From a virus, in the IMG/VR virus record IMGVR_UViG_3300042391_000634, positions 124,001 through 188,000 of that record: 64,000 bases of DNA; one strand, 5' to 3'. The translations under genes were made by a program, and so were the position numbers. Below are positions 1-9,077 of the stretch, piece after piece. The notes below the pieces were generated by a model. The model saw only the letters and a list, made by a program, of their open reading frames with translations, was not told where the DNA came from and did no database searches. The stretch's first letter is position 1. Each line of letters opens with the position of its first letter.

Positions 1-948
1 GATTCGGATGTTGATGCTGACGTTGACATGGATACCGATATGGAATCTATGAGTGACGAAGGTTCAATGGATGATGAAGATGTTATGGATATGACTGGCG
101 CTTCAGATGATGAAGTTCTTAAAGTATTCAAGGCTATGAAACCAGAAGATGGTATTGTAGTTAAAAAAGACGGTAACAATGTAGAATTCGGTGACGGAGA
201 AGATGAATACATCATCAAATTAGATGGTGGAGATTCTGGTCTTGATGCTGGTATGGACATGGGAACTGATGTTGATTCTGAAATGGATTCTGAAATGGAT
301 TCTGAAATGGATTCTGACGTTGATACTGATATGGATACAGATATGGACACAGATGTTGATGCTGATACTGATGTTGACGCTGAAACAGATGAGGAAACAA
401 TCTATGAAATAGAATTAGACGAGGAAGACGAAATTGAAGAACCTAAAAAAGTTGAAGCTACTGAAGCTGCTCGCACAAAATCAAACCCTCATGGAAACAA
501 GAATGGTATGAATCGTGCTGGCTTACCAAGTAAAAAAACTTATAAGGCCGGTTCATCAATCAACGAAGAAGTTGAAACATTGAAAAAACAAAATGCTGAA
601 TATAAAAAGGCGTTAGTGTTATTCAAAGATAAATTAAATGAAGTTGCTGTGTTTAACGCAAACTTAGCTTACGCTACACGTTTGTTCACTGAACATTCAA
701 CTACAAAACAGGAGAAATTGAATATATTAAAGAGATTTGATACAGTTTCTACTATGAATGAAGCTAAGTCTTTATTCTCAACAATCAAAACTGAATTAGG
801 TTCAAAAACTACGGTTACCGAATCAGTTGCGAAAAAAATCTCTAACACTCCATCAACATCTTCTTCTACAGAGGTATTATCTGAGTCAAAAGCTTATGAA
901 AATCCTCAATTCAGTAGAATTAAAGAAATGATGAGAAAAATAAAATAA
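1..948 (+). CDS. 22: Prohead core scaffolding protein, gp22-like (5' partial)
   Basis: Internal scaffold around which the capsid shell assembles; in T4 it is degraded by the prohead protease. The frame is open to the left edge, so the true start lies upstream; 315 codons are visible. Roughly the first 140 residues are extremely acidic, with D-x-D/E-M/V dipeptide repeats. The C-terminal part is a coiled coil (about residues 185-275) containing NANLAYATRLF and EKLNILKRFD, which I recognise as the gp22 family signature. The gene ends 22 bp before the capsid gene, the T4 22-23 order. The extreme C-terminus (SRIKEMMRKIK) resembles the ends of two unknown proteins at 16670 and 18098. The acidic low-complexity part is unusually long. 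Confidence 0.8.
   Translation, partial: DSDVDADVDMDTDMESMSDEGSMDDEDVMDMTGASDDEVLKVFKAMKPEDGIVVKKDGNNVEFGDGEDEYIIKLDGGDSGLDAGMDMGTDVDSEMDSEMDSEMDSDVDTDMDTDMDTDVDADTDVDAETDEETIYEIELDEEDEIEEPKKVEATEAARTKSNPHGNKNGMNRAGLPSKKTYKAGSSINEEVETLKKQNAEYKKALVLFKDKLNEVAVFNANLAYATRLFTEHSTTKQEKLNILKRFDTVSTMNEAKSLFSTIKTELGSKTTVTESVAKKISNTPSTSSSTEVLSESKAYENPQFSRIKEMMRKIK
274..309 (+). repeat. Three perfect 12-bp tandem repeats in the scaffold gene
   Basis: The unit GATTCTGAAATG occurs three times in a row (274, 286, 298) and encodes DSEM. More degenerate D-x-D-M/V repeats continue to about 390. Being in multiples of three, copy-number change would keep the frame. Confidence 0.95.
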
Positions 949-970
949 AAAATTAAAACCAATATTAAAA

Positions 971-2746
971 ATGGGAGCATTATTAGAAAGCGGTATGGTT
1001 GGTAACATAGGTCTTAAGCACCTACGTGTTATCAAAGAAGATACCATCAAAAAATGGGACGAACTAGGATTCTTAGAAGGTCTAGAAGGTCACCAAAAAG
1101 ATAACATCGCGCAATTGTATGAAAACCAAGCGTCTTACTTAATCAACGAAGCGGCAGTAGCTGATGCGTCTGGTTCTTTCGAGACTGTAGTTTTCCCTAT
1201 CATTCGTCGTGTGTTCTCTAAATTATTAGCTAACGACATCGTGTCTGTTCAAGCTATGAACTTACCAATCGGTAAATTATTCTTCTTCATTCCTAAAATT
1301 CAGGAAAGAACTGGAACAGACCATTACTCACCTTATGGTGGAGCAAATAACGATTTAGGTTTACCTACAAATCCAACATCAGGATACCCTACAACTGCGA
1401 AAAGTCTTTACGATCGTTTTTACGAAGGATCTGACGCTAATGACCAAGGTCTTTTTGATTACTCAAAAGGTAAATATGCGGTAACAAGTTTAGTTGTTAA
1501 CGGTTTTACAACTTTTGCAAATGGTGTTGTAACTACAAGTTCATCTGCTTTAACAAGTGCAACTTGTGTAAACAAATCATATGTAATCATCGAGGTTACA
1601 GGATTTACATCGGCAGGTGCTGGTAAATTAAAAGGTGCTAACGGTAATGAAATGGATTCTGAAGAATTCTTAGCTTCATTACAAGTTACTACTACTGACG
1701 CAGGTTTGTTAGCTCACTTAGGTGTTACTGATTCAACTGCATTACCAATCAATATCGTAACTCAGAAATACGGTAAAGGTATTGTTGAATATGGTGCAAA
1801 AGCAGGTTCTGCTCAAGCTCAATATTATGATGTTTGTGATGCTGACGGTAAAATCTATATTCAAGTTGATCTTGAATCATATAGTGCAACTGCAGGTTTC
1901 ACTCCATTCACTTTAACCGGTTCAACTACACTTGCTACCTCTGAATTAGTTTCAACATTCCGTTTGTATGAGTCTTTAGAATTTGAAGAGCAAATTGGTG
2001 AAGTATCTTTCGATTTACAATCAGTAACAGTTTCTGTAACTGAAAGAAAATTAAGAGCTAGCTGGTCTCCAGAATTAGCACAAGATGTTAGTGCATTCCA
2101 CAACATCGACGCTGAAGCTGAATTAACAGCTTTATTATCAGAGCAAATCGCTGCTGAGGTTGACCGTGAAATCTTACGTGACTTACGTAAAGGTGCAGCA
2201 TGGAAAGCTAAATGGGATTACAATGAATGGAAATATGGTGGAAACTCTGGTGCAACCTTACAAGGTTATACTCAGAAAGATTGGAACCAAACTTTGGTTA
2301 CAAAAATCAACCAAATTTCTGCTCAAATCCACAAAACTACGTTAAGAGGTGGTGCTAACTGGATCGTTGTTTCTTCAGAAGTTTCTGCAGTATTTGATGA
2401 TTTAGAGTATTTCCACGTTTCTAACGCAGAACCAGAACAAGATCAGTATAACATGGGTATCGAGAAAATCGGTACAGTAGGTGGACGTTACCAAGTGTAT
2501 CGTGACCCTTACTTCCCAGCTAACAAAATCTTGATTGGTCATAAAGGTAAGTCTTTGTTAGATGCAGGTTATGTATACGCACCATATGTGCCATTACAAT
2601 TAACTCCTACAATGTACAATCCATTTAACATGACTCCGATTAAAGGTATCATGACTCGTTACGCGAAAAAAATGGTAAATAATCGCTACTTTGGCGTTAT
2701 TGACGTACAAGGTATTCAAGTGTTTGGTTTAGATACATTAAGATAA
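971..2746 (+). CDS. 23: Major capsid protein, gp23-like
   Basis: Hexameric shell protein of the head, 591 residues against 521 in T4. The segment from FETVVFPIIRRVFSKLLAND to VQAMNLPIGKLFF (about residues 69-108) matches the gp23 core, and the C-terminal part ends with a conserved-looking VQGIQVFGLDTLR. Residues 51-60 (ENQASYLINE) are followed by AAVADASGSF. Glu60-Ala61 fits the T4 prohead protease consensus (I/L)-x-E and corresponds to the Glu65-Ala66 cut of T4 gp23, so the mature protein probably starts at Ala61. A rho-independent terminator follows 20 bp after the stop. No late motif precedes it, so it is probably cotranscribed with the scaffold gene. The variable middle (about residues 115-320) may be a surface insertion. 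Confidence 0.93.
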   Translation: MGALLESGMVGNIGLKHLRVIKEDTIKKWDELGFLEGLEGHQKDNIAQLYENQASYLINEAAVADASGSFETVVFPIIRRVFSKLLANDIVSVQAMNLPIGKLFFFIPKIQERTGTDHYSPYGGANNDLGLPTNPTSGYPTTAKSLYDRFYEGSDANDQGLFDYSKGKYAVTSLVVNGFTTFANGVVTTSSSALTSATCVNKSYVIIEVTGFTSAGAGKLKGANGNEMDSEEFLASLQVTTTDAGLLAHLGVTDSTALPINIVTQKYGKGIVEYGAKAGSAQAQYYDVCDADGKIYIQVDLESYSATAGFTPFTLTGSTTLATSELVSTFRLYESLEFEEQIGEVSFDLQSVTVSVTERKLRASWSPELAQDVSAFHNIDAEAELTALLSEQIAAEVDREILRDLRKGAAWKAKWDYNEWKYGGNSGATLQGYTQKDWNQTLVTKINQISAQIHKTTLRGGANWIVVSSEVSAVFDDLEYFHVSNAEPEQDQYNMGIEKIGTVGGRYQVYRDPYFPANKILIGHKGKSLLDAGYVYAPYVPLQLTPTMYNPFNMTPIKGIMTRYAKKMVNNRYFGVIDVQGIQVFGLDTLR

Positions 2747-2766
2747 TCTTAATAGGTATAAAAAAT

Positions 2767-2794
2767 AACCCTCGAGAAATCGGGGGTTTTTTAT
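2767..2794 (+). terminator. Rho-independent terminator after the capsid gene
   Basis: An 8-bp stem AACCCTCG / CGGGGGTT (one G-T pair) with loop AGAAAT is followed by a T-rich run. It closes the scaffold-capsid transcript. Confidence 0.88.
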
Positions 2795-2795
2795 T

Positions 2796-2829
2796 TTTGG
2801 TATATTCTAAATAAAATTACATATATTTG
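2796..2829 (+). promoter_or_regulatory. Bacteroidota-type promoter (TTTG ... TAnnTTTG)
   Basis: TTTG at 2796-2799 is followed after 22 bp by TATATTTG at 2822-2829, matching the TTG / TAnnTTTG pattern of the Bacteroidota primary sigma factor. It lies directly behind the capsid terminator, and its -7 box ends 5 bp before the ATG at 2835. That closeness would give a leaderless message, so the match could be coincidental. Confidence 0.45.
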
Positions 2830-2834
2830 CTATT

Positions 2835-3140
2835 ATGTCGGAAATTAACTACGAAATATTAAGATTAGATGTTTTATCTAAACTCATCGATGAAAGGAAT
2901 ATTTCTTGTAAAAACAAGAAAGAAGAGATGATTAAGTATCTAAAAATGGATGATGAAGACAAATACATTAGAGAGACAACATACGAAAAGTATGGAGGTC
3001 AATTCTTAGTGGGTATAGACCTTAAAAACAAACCTCATTTATCTCAGATGAATAAGTTAGTGGAAAAGAAACAGGCCTTCTATAAAGGTCTGTATGCGTC
3101 TGATAGGATATATTTCGTATCAAATCAAAAATTAATTTAA
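2835..3140 (+). CDS. Small SAP-like domain protein
   Basis: 101 residues, function unknown. Residues about 10-40 (LDVLSKLIDERNIS..NKKEEMIKYLKMDDE) have the spacing of a SAP motif, a helix-turn-helix nucleic-acid-binding fold, which is an inference from pattern alone. The C-terminal half is basic and has no recognised domain. It is the last rightward gene before a strand switch and its stop abuts the stop of the convergent gene at 3141 with no terminator between them. Its own promoter lies just upstream. It could be an early gene, unlike the capsid gene before it. Confidence 0.6.
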   Translation: MSEINYEILRLDVLSKLIDERNISCKNKKEEMIKYLKMDDEDKYIRETTYEKYGGQFLVGIDLKNKPHLSQMNKLVEKKQAFYKGLYASDRIYFVSNQKLI

Positions 3141-3536
3141 CTACCAGCTACGACAAGCCCAATATCTTGGTTTCCAACGAGGACCTGGATTATCACAATT
3201 CATACGTGCTCTAAAGTTCTTTCTTCTTTCAGGGTTATTTTTCTTAATAACCATTCTTTTACCTTTGGCGGATTTACCACCAAAACCGAAATTAACTTTA
3301 ACGACTTTACCTTTATCGTTTTTAACGTATACCTTAAATTTCTTTACGTCCCCTTGCATGATTTTACCCAATTGAACTTTACGTCCTTGATATTCCGCCT
3401 CGTTTAATAAACCACCATTATATTCAAAATTGGTGTTTTCAACAGAACCATCCTCATCTTCGTAAATTAATACGGGAGTTTGTTCGTTATATTCAAAAAG
3501 TCTTTCAAATTGGTCTTCTGTTATTGTTATTATCAT
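3141..3536 (-). CDS. Conserved phage protein with C-terminal RYWACRSW motif; possible internal head protein
   Basis: 131 residues. The N-terminus (ITEDQFERLF) resembles that of the next gene (LKENDLRKYI). At about residue 46 the sequence GLLNE|AEYQGRKVQLGK has an L-x-E protease motif followed by a conserved-looking region, suggesting removal of an acidic propeptide. The basic C-terminus contains RRKNFRARMNCDNPGPRW followed by KPRYWACRSW, a motif I have seen in hypothetical proteins of other T4-like phages; the two cysteines could bind metal or form a disulfide. It overlaps the upstream gene by one base (TAATG), implying translational coupling. Function not established. Confidence 0.7.
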   Translation of the reverse strand: MIITITEDQFERLFEYNEQTPVLIYEDEDGSVENTNFEYNGGLLNEAEYQGRKVQLGKIMQGDVKKFKVYVKNDKGKVVKVNFGFGGKSAKGKRMVIKKNNPERRKNFRARMNCDNPGPRWKPRYWACRSW

Positions 3537-3964
3537 TATTTTTTCTTTTTAGGAACACAATTAGGAACTTCTTTACCGTTCTTCTTTTTCTTACCTACCA
3601 TTTCATATCCTTTCCAACAAGGGTCTTTTTCACCACTTTCCATTTTACCATCTTCATTCATACTAAACTGACCCATATCAGCGGTAACATCTTGTTTATC
3701 TTTACTTTTAGTTTCATTCATAAAGAAATCAAAAACTTGATCCATATTATTCTTAGCCTCAGATACATGATCGTCAGCCCAATCGTGACCATTTTTAATA
3801 ATGTTGTCCAATTCTTGTGGATCCATTTTCATCAACATCTCACATTGTCTATGTATTTGTTGTAAATTACTGAAAAACATGTAGTTTTCAGTTGATTGGT
3901 TTTCCTTTATAATCTTAGCAATATATTTTCTAAGATCGTTTTCTTTTAGTTTAATTACTTTCAT
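3536..3964 (-). CDS. Conserved phage protein, candidate capsid-targeted internal protein
   Basis: 142 residues, lysine-rich. The N-terminal 21 residues (MKVIKLKENDLRKYIAKIIKE) form an amphipathic helix ending in I-K-E, resembling the T4 capsid targeting peptide that the prohead protease removes. The C-terminus has DPCWKGYEMVGKKKKNGKEV followed by PNCVPKKKK, a short conserved motif with two cysteines that recurs in hypothetical phage proteins. A TATTTATA element sits 4 bases before the start. It is probably packaged or head-associated, but the function is unknown. Confidence 0.72.
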   Translation of the reverse strand: MKVIKLKENDLRKYIAKIIKENQSTENYMFFSNLQQIHRQCEMLMKMDPQELDNIIKNGHDWADDHVSEAKNNMDQVFDFFMNETKSKDKQDVTADMGQFSMNEDGKMESGEKDPCWKGYEMVGKKKKNGKEVPNCVPKKKK

Positions 3965-3968
3965 AATA

Positions 3969-3976
3969 TATAAATA
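3969..3976 (-). promoter_or_regulatory. Late-type element TATTTATA
   Basis: Reads CTATTTATA on the minus strand, 4 bases upstream of the start at 3964. Confidence 0.6.
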
Positions 3977-3979
3977 GTT

Positions 3980-5368
3980 TTATTTTTCAGATAATATCTC
4001 AAACTTAATTGAGTCATTATAGTAAATTTCTTCGGTATGTGTCTTAGCTTTAATTTCTAAATAATACTCTCTTGGAATGTAATTAGATGTATTAAAATAG
4101 AATGAATTTTCATTTGTTTTATCTAATAAAGTCCAATCATGTACAACCACATCAGTTGTTCCTTCTTTAATATATAATCTATAATAAACCTCATCAAATA
4201 ATACTGATTTAGGAACATCTAAAGATTTAAAGGTAACAATCACCTTTCTAATATCACCACGTTTAATTTTTTCACCTTGTTTAATACCAAAATATTGTAT
4301 TTTATAACGTTGTAATTCTGTTTGGTTTTCACCAATTGTATATTGTGTTGTAAATGGTTTAGGAACAAATTTTTGTCTTATATCTGAAAGTTCAGCACCA
4401 TCAATTGATAGATTGGTCCAATTATCATAAAAGAATTTTTTACCGTCACATAATATTCCATCAATACCAAAAGTCACTTTATATACACCCTTTTTAACTT
4501 GGGATACTAATATAACATCTTCTAATCCAATTATTGGATTACCATTAGAATCTAAAATATCCACTCTCGGCATATTATCTAAATCATAGAAGTTTGTTCC
4601 TTTAGTAACATATAGATATAAGTTATTAAAAACTCCAGCCGCAAAATTTTGACGATTATCATCTATCCTATCATCAATAAAGGTTTCAACATATGGTTCA
4701 AAGAAAGTTTGTGTATATTTTGTAAAAAATGAAACAGATTGTTCGGTCATAGGTGTTAAATCTTGAAATGGAACTGAAAACGCTAAACCAAATCCTTCAC
4801 AATCACCTAATGTATCATTGTATAACATATAATTAATTTCAGTGGTAATATCAACATCTATATGTTCGTTACCATTATCAAAATGAATAGTTTTTAAAAT
4901 TATTGGATTTTCTGCATATACTCCTGAGGTTGCCCAACTATCTAATGTAGTTCTATCATACCATGTCGATGGTCTTTGGTCAAATGTTTTGTTTCCAGTT
5001 AACGTATCTGCATTAGTGTTAACATAGTCAAATCCAACCCCTTCATCCCAATATTCATCCAATCCAAATAAAATTAAATCAAACGAAGTTGCTCTGTCTC
5101 TACCTGTTGATCTTAGTTGACCTTTAAACCCTTCATCACCAAAAATACAATTAGTTAAACGTAGTCTATGTGTAATTTTATTAAGATTTGCAAGTAACAG
5201 TTCGCCAGTATCAAATTTGTTAATTAAATCACTAAAATCTACTTTAAAAATAAATTTAGAAAATCCACCACCATAATATATCTCAGTTGTTGGGTTTTTA
5301 GCCGTATTAACCTGAGAATTCTTTATAATTGTATTATTCTTCTCAAAATAGGAACGTAAATATGACAT
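3980..5368 (-). CDS. Probable virion structural protein, tail or baseplate
   Basis: 462 residues, no recognised family. The sequence is rich in aromatic and beta-prone residues with few cysteines. It includes a DRTTLDSWATSGVY stretch and a C-terminal half with Ig-like beta-strand character (KIKRGDIRKVIVTFKSLDVP, YYLEIKAKTH). It reads as a secreted or virion surface protein, not an enzyme. It is the first gene of a leftward run with the gp5-like hub protein, so a baseplate or fibre role is the likeliest guess. It has its own late-type element. Nothing identifies it more exactly. Confidence 0.6.
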   Translation of the reverse strand: MSYLRSYFEKNNTIIKNSQVNTAKNPTTEIYYGGGFSKFIFKVDFSDLINKFDTGELLLANLNKITHRLRLTNCIFGDEGFKGQLRSTGRDRATSFDLILFGLDEYWDEGVGFDYVNTNADTLTGNKTFDQRPSTWYDRTTLDSWATSGVYAENPIILKTIHFDNGNEHIDVDITTEINYMLYNDTLGDCEGFGLAFSVPFQDLTPMTEQSVSFFTKYTQTFFEPYVETFIDDRIDDNRQNFAAGVFNNLYLYVTKGTNFYDLDNMPRVDILDSNGNPIIGLEDVILVSQVKKGVYKVTFGIDGILCDGKKFFYDNWTNLSIDGAELSDIRQKFVPKPFTTQYTIGENQTELQRYKIQYFGIKQGEKIKRGDIRKVIVTFKSLDVPKSVLFDEVYYRLYIKEGTTDVVVHDWTLLDKTNENSFYFNTSNYIPREYYLEIKAKTHTEEIYYNDSIKFEILSEK

Positions 5369-5378
5369 CTTTTTTATT

Positions 5379-5386
5379 AATAAATA
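5379..5386 (-). promoter_or_regulatory. Late-type element TATTTATT
   Basis: Reads GATATTTATT on the minus strand, 10 bases upstream of the start at 5368. Confidence 0.55.
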
Positions 5387-5391
5387 TCAAA

Positions 5392-6915
5392 TTAGTTGAT
5401 TCTAATCGATTTATTTAATATGTCATTTTCAAGGGTCTTAAAAAGTTCTTTTAATTGGTTACCGTCATCGTAATCATACTGACCAACAATCGGCATTAAT
5501 GGGTTATGTCTATGGGTAAAAATAACCTCAATCATCTTGGTAAGTAATTTTAACAAGTTTTCACCTCTAACGGTTGAAAATGTGGCTGTACCTATACGTT
5601 TTATATAATCTTCCTGTGTTAACTCGTAACCGTTTAAATCAAAAAATGGGACAGGATTATTAGATTCATTATTACCCAAATCGGTGGATAATAGATATAT
5701 TTTATCTGCGGTAACTGAACCAAATGTTTGTTCAGGACTATTAGGGTCAATTTTTATTCTCTCTTCTATAGAGTCAACACTTTTAACTTCAGACTTAGCA
5801 TTTTTAGCTGACCATATTAATCCACTTGAAGGTCCTACTCTTAAAACATTAATATTATTTAATATAGTCTGTCTATTAGTATTTTCTTCTGTGGTTGTTA
5901 AAATTCTAGTTTTAAATGTTTTTCTTGGTCTGAAATAAAAAGGATGTGCATCACCACTCTCATATTGTTCATTTAATTCATTAAGACCTTTATCGTGTAT
6001 TAAAAAAATCTTATCTCTAATTTCTTTATAAATGTCATTTATAGAAGATGCTGTTATTGTGTATGTGGTGGTAACACTATCATTTTCAGTATTAACTAAT
6101 TTTACTAAAGAGTCTGTAATTATTGAATGTTCAGTAAAATAGTTTGTTTTAAATTCATCACCAAAAGGTGTAACAACTTTATAAACATATAGATCTATTT
6201 TAGCTGTATTTTCATCAGATAAATCTTTTAATTTATCCACCTCATATTCTATGATGTATTTTAAATCTTTATTTTCTGATACACTATTTTTAACAACAAC
6301 TTCTTCTATCACCATTTTCTTCGGAAACTTTTTTAAATAAATTCTAGCCGATTTTTTGGCCATAATCGGATGGTCAAGTAATATCGTTCTATTTGCAACA
6401 CTTGCCGCTTCTTTTGATAATAATTTACCACCTCTTAATTGTAATCCATTTTCAGTAAAAAGAACGTCGGATCCGTTCTTACCATATATGGCAAAATCTT
6501 TTTCGTTTGCAAACGCATTATTAGATTTTTTATTGATGTATTCACCAGTGGTATTAAGTATATTTGGTTTGTTTTTTACATTAGAACCATACGTTGTATT
6601 GGCAACTTGTTGTGAAAATGTTTGACCATTATAATCATACATTGTTGTAAATGGTCCTGCGATGTATTCAACGTTTACGGTATCTTTGTCGGTGTCATAT
6701 TGAATAATTTTAACAGACTGATTAATTTCTGGTATAAAATTAATATTATTAGGTAAAAATGGTTTAGCTAAAAATAAATCTCTATCTCCCCATGGTTCAT
6801 AGTCAATAGCCTTTTCTTTTTGCCCCGTATATTCGTTATAACGACTAACTCGTATTCTACCAATACCTAATGGGTCAACATTATCAATACATTTACCAAT
6901 ATCTATTATTTTCAT
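5392..6915 (-). CDS. 5: Baseplate hub / cell-puncturing protein with gp5-type OB fold
   Basis: 507 residues. The N-terminus (IGKCIDNVDPLGIGRIRVSR, then FIPEINQSVKII) fits the OB-fold domain of gp5/VgrG/gpV spike proteins. After about residue 140 the motif YGKNGSDVLFTENGLQLRGGK and later TFGSVTADKIYLLSTD recur in T4-like spike proteins near the beta-structured stem. I see no lysozyme domain, unlike T4 gp5, so peptidoglycan hydrolysis must come from elsewhere or from a divergent segment (about residues 170-400). The gene overlaps the upstream small gene by 4 bases (ATGA), indicating coupled translation. The symbol is by T4 analogy. Confidence 0.68.
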   Translation of the reverse strand: MKIIDIGKCIDNVDPLGIGRIRVSRYNEYTGQKEKAIDYEPWGDRDLFLAKPFLPNNINFIPEINQSVKIIQYDTDKDTVNVEYIAGPFTTMYDYNGQTFSQQVANTTYGSNVKNKPNILNTTGEYINKKSNNAFANEKDFAIYGKNGSDVLFTENGLQLRGGKLLSKEAASVANRTILLDHPIMAKKSARIYLKKFPKKMVIEEVVVKNSVSENKDLKYIIEYEVDKLKDLSDENTAKIDLYVYKVVTPFGDEFKTNYFTEHSIITDSLVKLVNTENDSVTTTYTITASSINDIYKEIRDKIFLIHDKGLNELNEQYESGDAHPFYFRPRKTFKTRILTTTEENTNRQTILNNINVLRVGPSSGLIWSAKNAKSEVKSVDSIEERIKIDPNSPEQTFGSVTADKIYLLSTDLGNNESNNPVPFFDLNGYELTQEDYIKRIGTATFSTVRGENLLKLLTKMIEVIFTHRHNPLMPIVGQYDYDDGNQLKELFKTLENDILNKSIRIN

Positions 6916-7115
6916 TTACCAGTATATCTTTTTTCTAATTCCTTATTAACTTTATTATATAACCCCTCAACCCCATCTAAATGACGTGTTAAATCAATAA
7001 TCAATTCCTTTGTTTTTTCAAATTCTTCTAACAATTCATCTGCAACAATGACTAAATCTTTATTAGATTTATTTCCAACATCGTTTGCTATTTCAATTAA
7101 TTTTTGACTTTCCAT
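6912..7115 (-). CDS. Small coiled-coil protein of unknown function
   Basis: 67 residues, predicted almost entirely helical (ADELLEEFEKTKELIIDLTR), with charged heptad-like spacing. It is sandwiched between the 652-residue structural protein (3-base gap) and the gp5-like gene (4-base ATGA overlap), so it is translated as part of a baseplate operon. It could be an assembly chaperone for a neighbour. No family recognised. Confidence 0.6.
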   Translation of the reverse strand: MESQKLIEIANDVGNKSNKDLVIVADELLEEFEKTKELIIDLTRHLDGVEGLYNKVNKELEKRYTGK

Positions 7116-7118
7116 ATT

Positions 7119-9077
7119 TTAATTTTTCATTAATGCATATGATGGTGTTCCAACAGGTCCATTAACACTTTTAAATGGTGTAATGGCTAAGTTATCGGCA
7201 AAACCTTGTACTTGTGCTGACGTTGATAAGACATGATAATTAGGTTCCCCATTTATATCTCCAGTTGGTATTCCCATATTTTGCATTTTTTCAGTTATAT
7301 CCATTGTTGTTTTAACCGCACTAAATCCAGGTAATTTACCGGCTAATAATAATAAAGGATTTGGTATATCTAAACCACCTGAAGCACTAAGTGCTCCACT
7401 AATTGCCGCACCAATTGCGGCGATAATCGCTTCACAACTGTCTAATCCTGTTTCAAGTACTTGTTTTAATAGAGCAATTAATGCTGCTATAACTAAATAA
7501 TATCTTTTTAATTTATCTTTTAATATTTTTCTAATTATTTTCATTAAGAAATTCTTAAGGTCGGCTTTAACTCTTTTCCAAAACTCCCTAATAAATTTCC
7601 AAAATAATTCTTTTATTGTACAAGTGAAGATTTTTTTAAGTTTTTTCATTAAATCTTTAGCATCAACAATTGCATTTTTAGCTCCGGCAACAAATTGTTT
7701 ATATATTATTACAAATGGTAAAAACATTTTTGGTGAAAGAATACTCATTATTAATGCTTTAGGAATATTAAAAATAAAAGATAAGTTAATTGAAATTTGA
7801 AAACTAGGTAAGTCAATTGAAAAATCTGACTGTTCATATGCATCCGATGCTGCCTTATTTAATGCACTATCTATTAATTTTCTTCTATCTTGTTTATCTT
7901 CTAAATAAACAAAATCCTCCATGTGAACTGTATTATATGGAACTTCATAGTTATTACAGTCAGCAAATTTTAACACCTTTCTTCGTCTTGCGTCTTCATC
8001 ATCTAAATCAATACCCTCAACATCATCAAAATCAAAATAAAATTCATCATTTTCTTCGTCATCATTAAATAAATTGGTTGGTGTTGAACCGGTTAATCTA
8101 CCACTATTACAGAATGCAAAAATTTTATTTAACATTCTCTCAAGATTTTGAATTGCCTCATCTAAAGACGGAGCAAAATCTAAAGGATTTTCCATACCAC
8201 TAAACGAACCACCAACACTAACACCATTTTTATCAGCAGACGCATTACATGCTTTTAATGTCATTAACATTGCCTTTTTAACAATCTCATTCAAATCTGG
8301 CATTTCTATATTTGAATAATAATCATTAAAAAAATCACCGACATTTACAAAACCATATTGACCCACCCCATTACCTTGAGTTAAACCTGTGATTTTAAAC
8401 CATTGGTGTTCTGATTGCCATGTAGAAGTAAATAAAGTTTTATTACTCGGTGTGTCATATTGATATTGGATTCCGATTGGTGTTGTTGTTCCTGAATTTA
8501 TAAATGTTTGGTATAAACCATAATTTATTTGAGCTTTATTACCATTTCTTTTTTTAGGGTCTTCATACATTATTTTACCATAGTCACTTTCAGGTGGAAC
8601 TTTAAACATACCTAAAAAATCAATTTCTCTTGGGTAAATGTTAACTTCGTCCATTTCTTGTGTTCCACCCATAACTTGATTTGTACCACAAATACCATCA
8701 TTTGCAAAAAATGCGTTTTTAACACAATCCATAAGGATTTGTTTAGCTGAATTTTTTGTAACATCAACTGAATCCAATACGTGTTGTCTAAGTCTTTGAG
8801 TTGATTGAAATCTATCGGGATCGTTAACAGTTCTACCCGCATCTAAAAATTTATTAACAACTGAAACAACTTCTTCAAATATGTTTTTTTTGTTTTTAGT
8901 TTTCGGTTTTTTGTTTCCTAATTTAGATTTAAGTTGTTCTAATTTGGTATTTAAATTTGGAAGGTTTGGTTGAAACTTTTTTAAAGCATCTTCAGGACTT
9001 ATGTTAAGATTAGCATATTTGTCTTGGTCAACACTTTTTTGTATAATATCAATAGTATTTTTTAGTGATTCAAACAT
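7119..9077 (-). CDS. Large baseplate/virion protein with basic amphipathic and hydrophobic segments
   Basis: 652 residues, no family recognised. Residues 1-75 are helical and lysine-rich; the middle has an acidic stretch (NDDEENDEFYFDFDDVEGI) around residue 345. From about residue 425 to 560 it alternates hydrophobic segments (FNIPKALIMSILSPKMFLPF; YYLVIAALIALLKQ) with strongly basic amphipathic helices (KELFWKFIREFWKRVKADLK), followed by small-residue-rich IIAAIGAAISGALSASGG. This looks able to contact membrane. Its place beside the gp5-like hub suggests a tip or hub component that acts on the host envelope during DNA delivery; this is inference. It overlaps the upstream gene by one base. 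Confidence 0.6.
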   Translation of the reverse strand: MFESLKNTIDIIQKSVDQDKYANLNISPEDALKKFQPNLPNLNTKLEQLKSKLGNKKPKTKNKKNIFEEVVSVVNKFLDAGRTVNDPDRFQSTQRLRQHVLDSVDVTKNSAKQILMDCVKNAFFANDGICGTNQVMGGTQEMDEVNIYPREIDFLGMFKVPPESDYGKIMYEDPKKRNGNKAQINYGLYQTFINSGTTTPIGIQYQYDTPSNKTLFTSTWQSEHQWFKITGLTQGNGVGQYGFVNVGDFFNDYYSNIEMPDLNEIVKKAMLMTLKACNASADKNGVSVGGSFSGMENPLDFAPSLDEAIQNLERMLNKIFAFCNSGRLTGSTPTNLFNDDEENDEFYFDFDDVEGIDLDDEDARRRKVLKFADCNNYEVPYNTVHMEDFVYLEDKQDRRKLIDSALNKAASDAYEQSDFSIDLPSFQISINLSFIFNIPKALIMSILSPKMFLPFVIIYKQFVAGAKNAIVDAKDLMKKLKKIFTCTIKELFWKFIREFWKRVKADLKNFLMKIIRKILKDKLKRYYLVIAALIALLKQVLETGLDSCEAIIAAIGAAISGALSASGGLDIPNPLLLLAGKLPGFSAVKTTMDITEKMQNMGIPTGDINGEPNYHVLSTSAQVQGFADNLAITPFKSVNGPVGTPSYALMKN

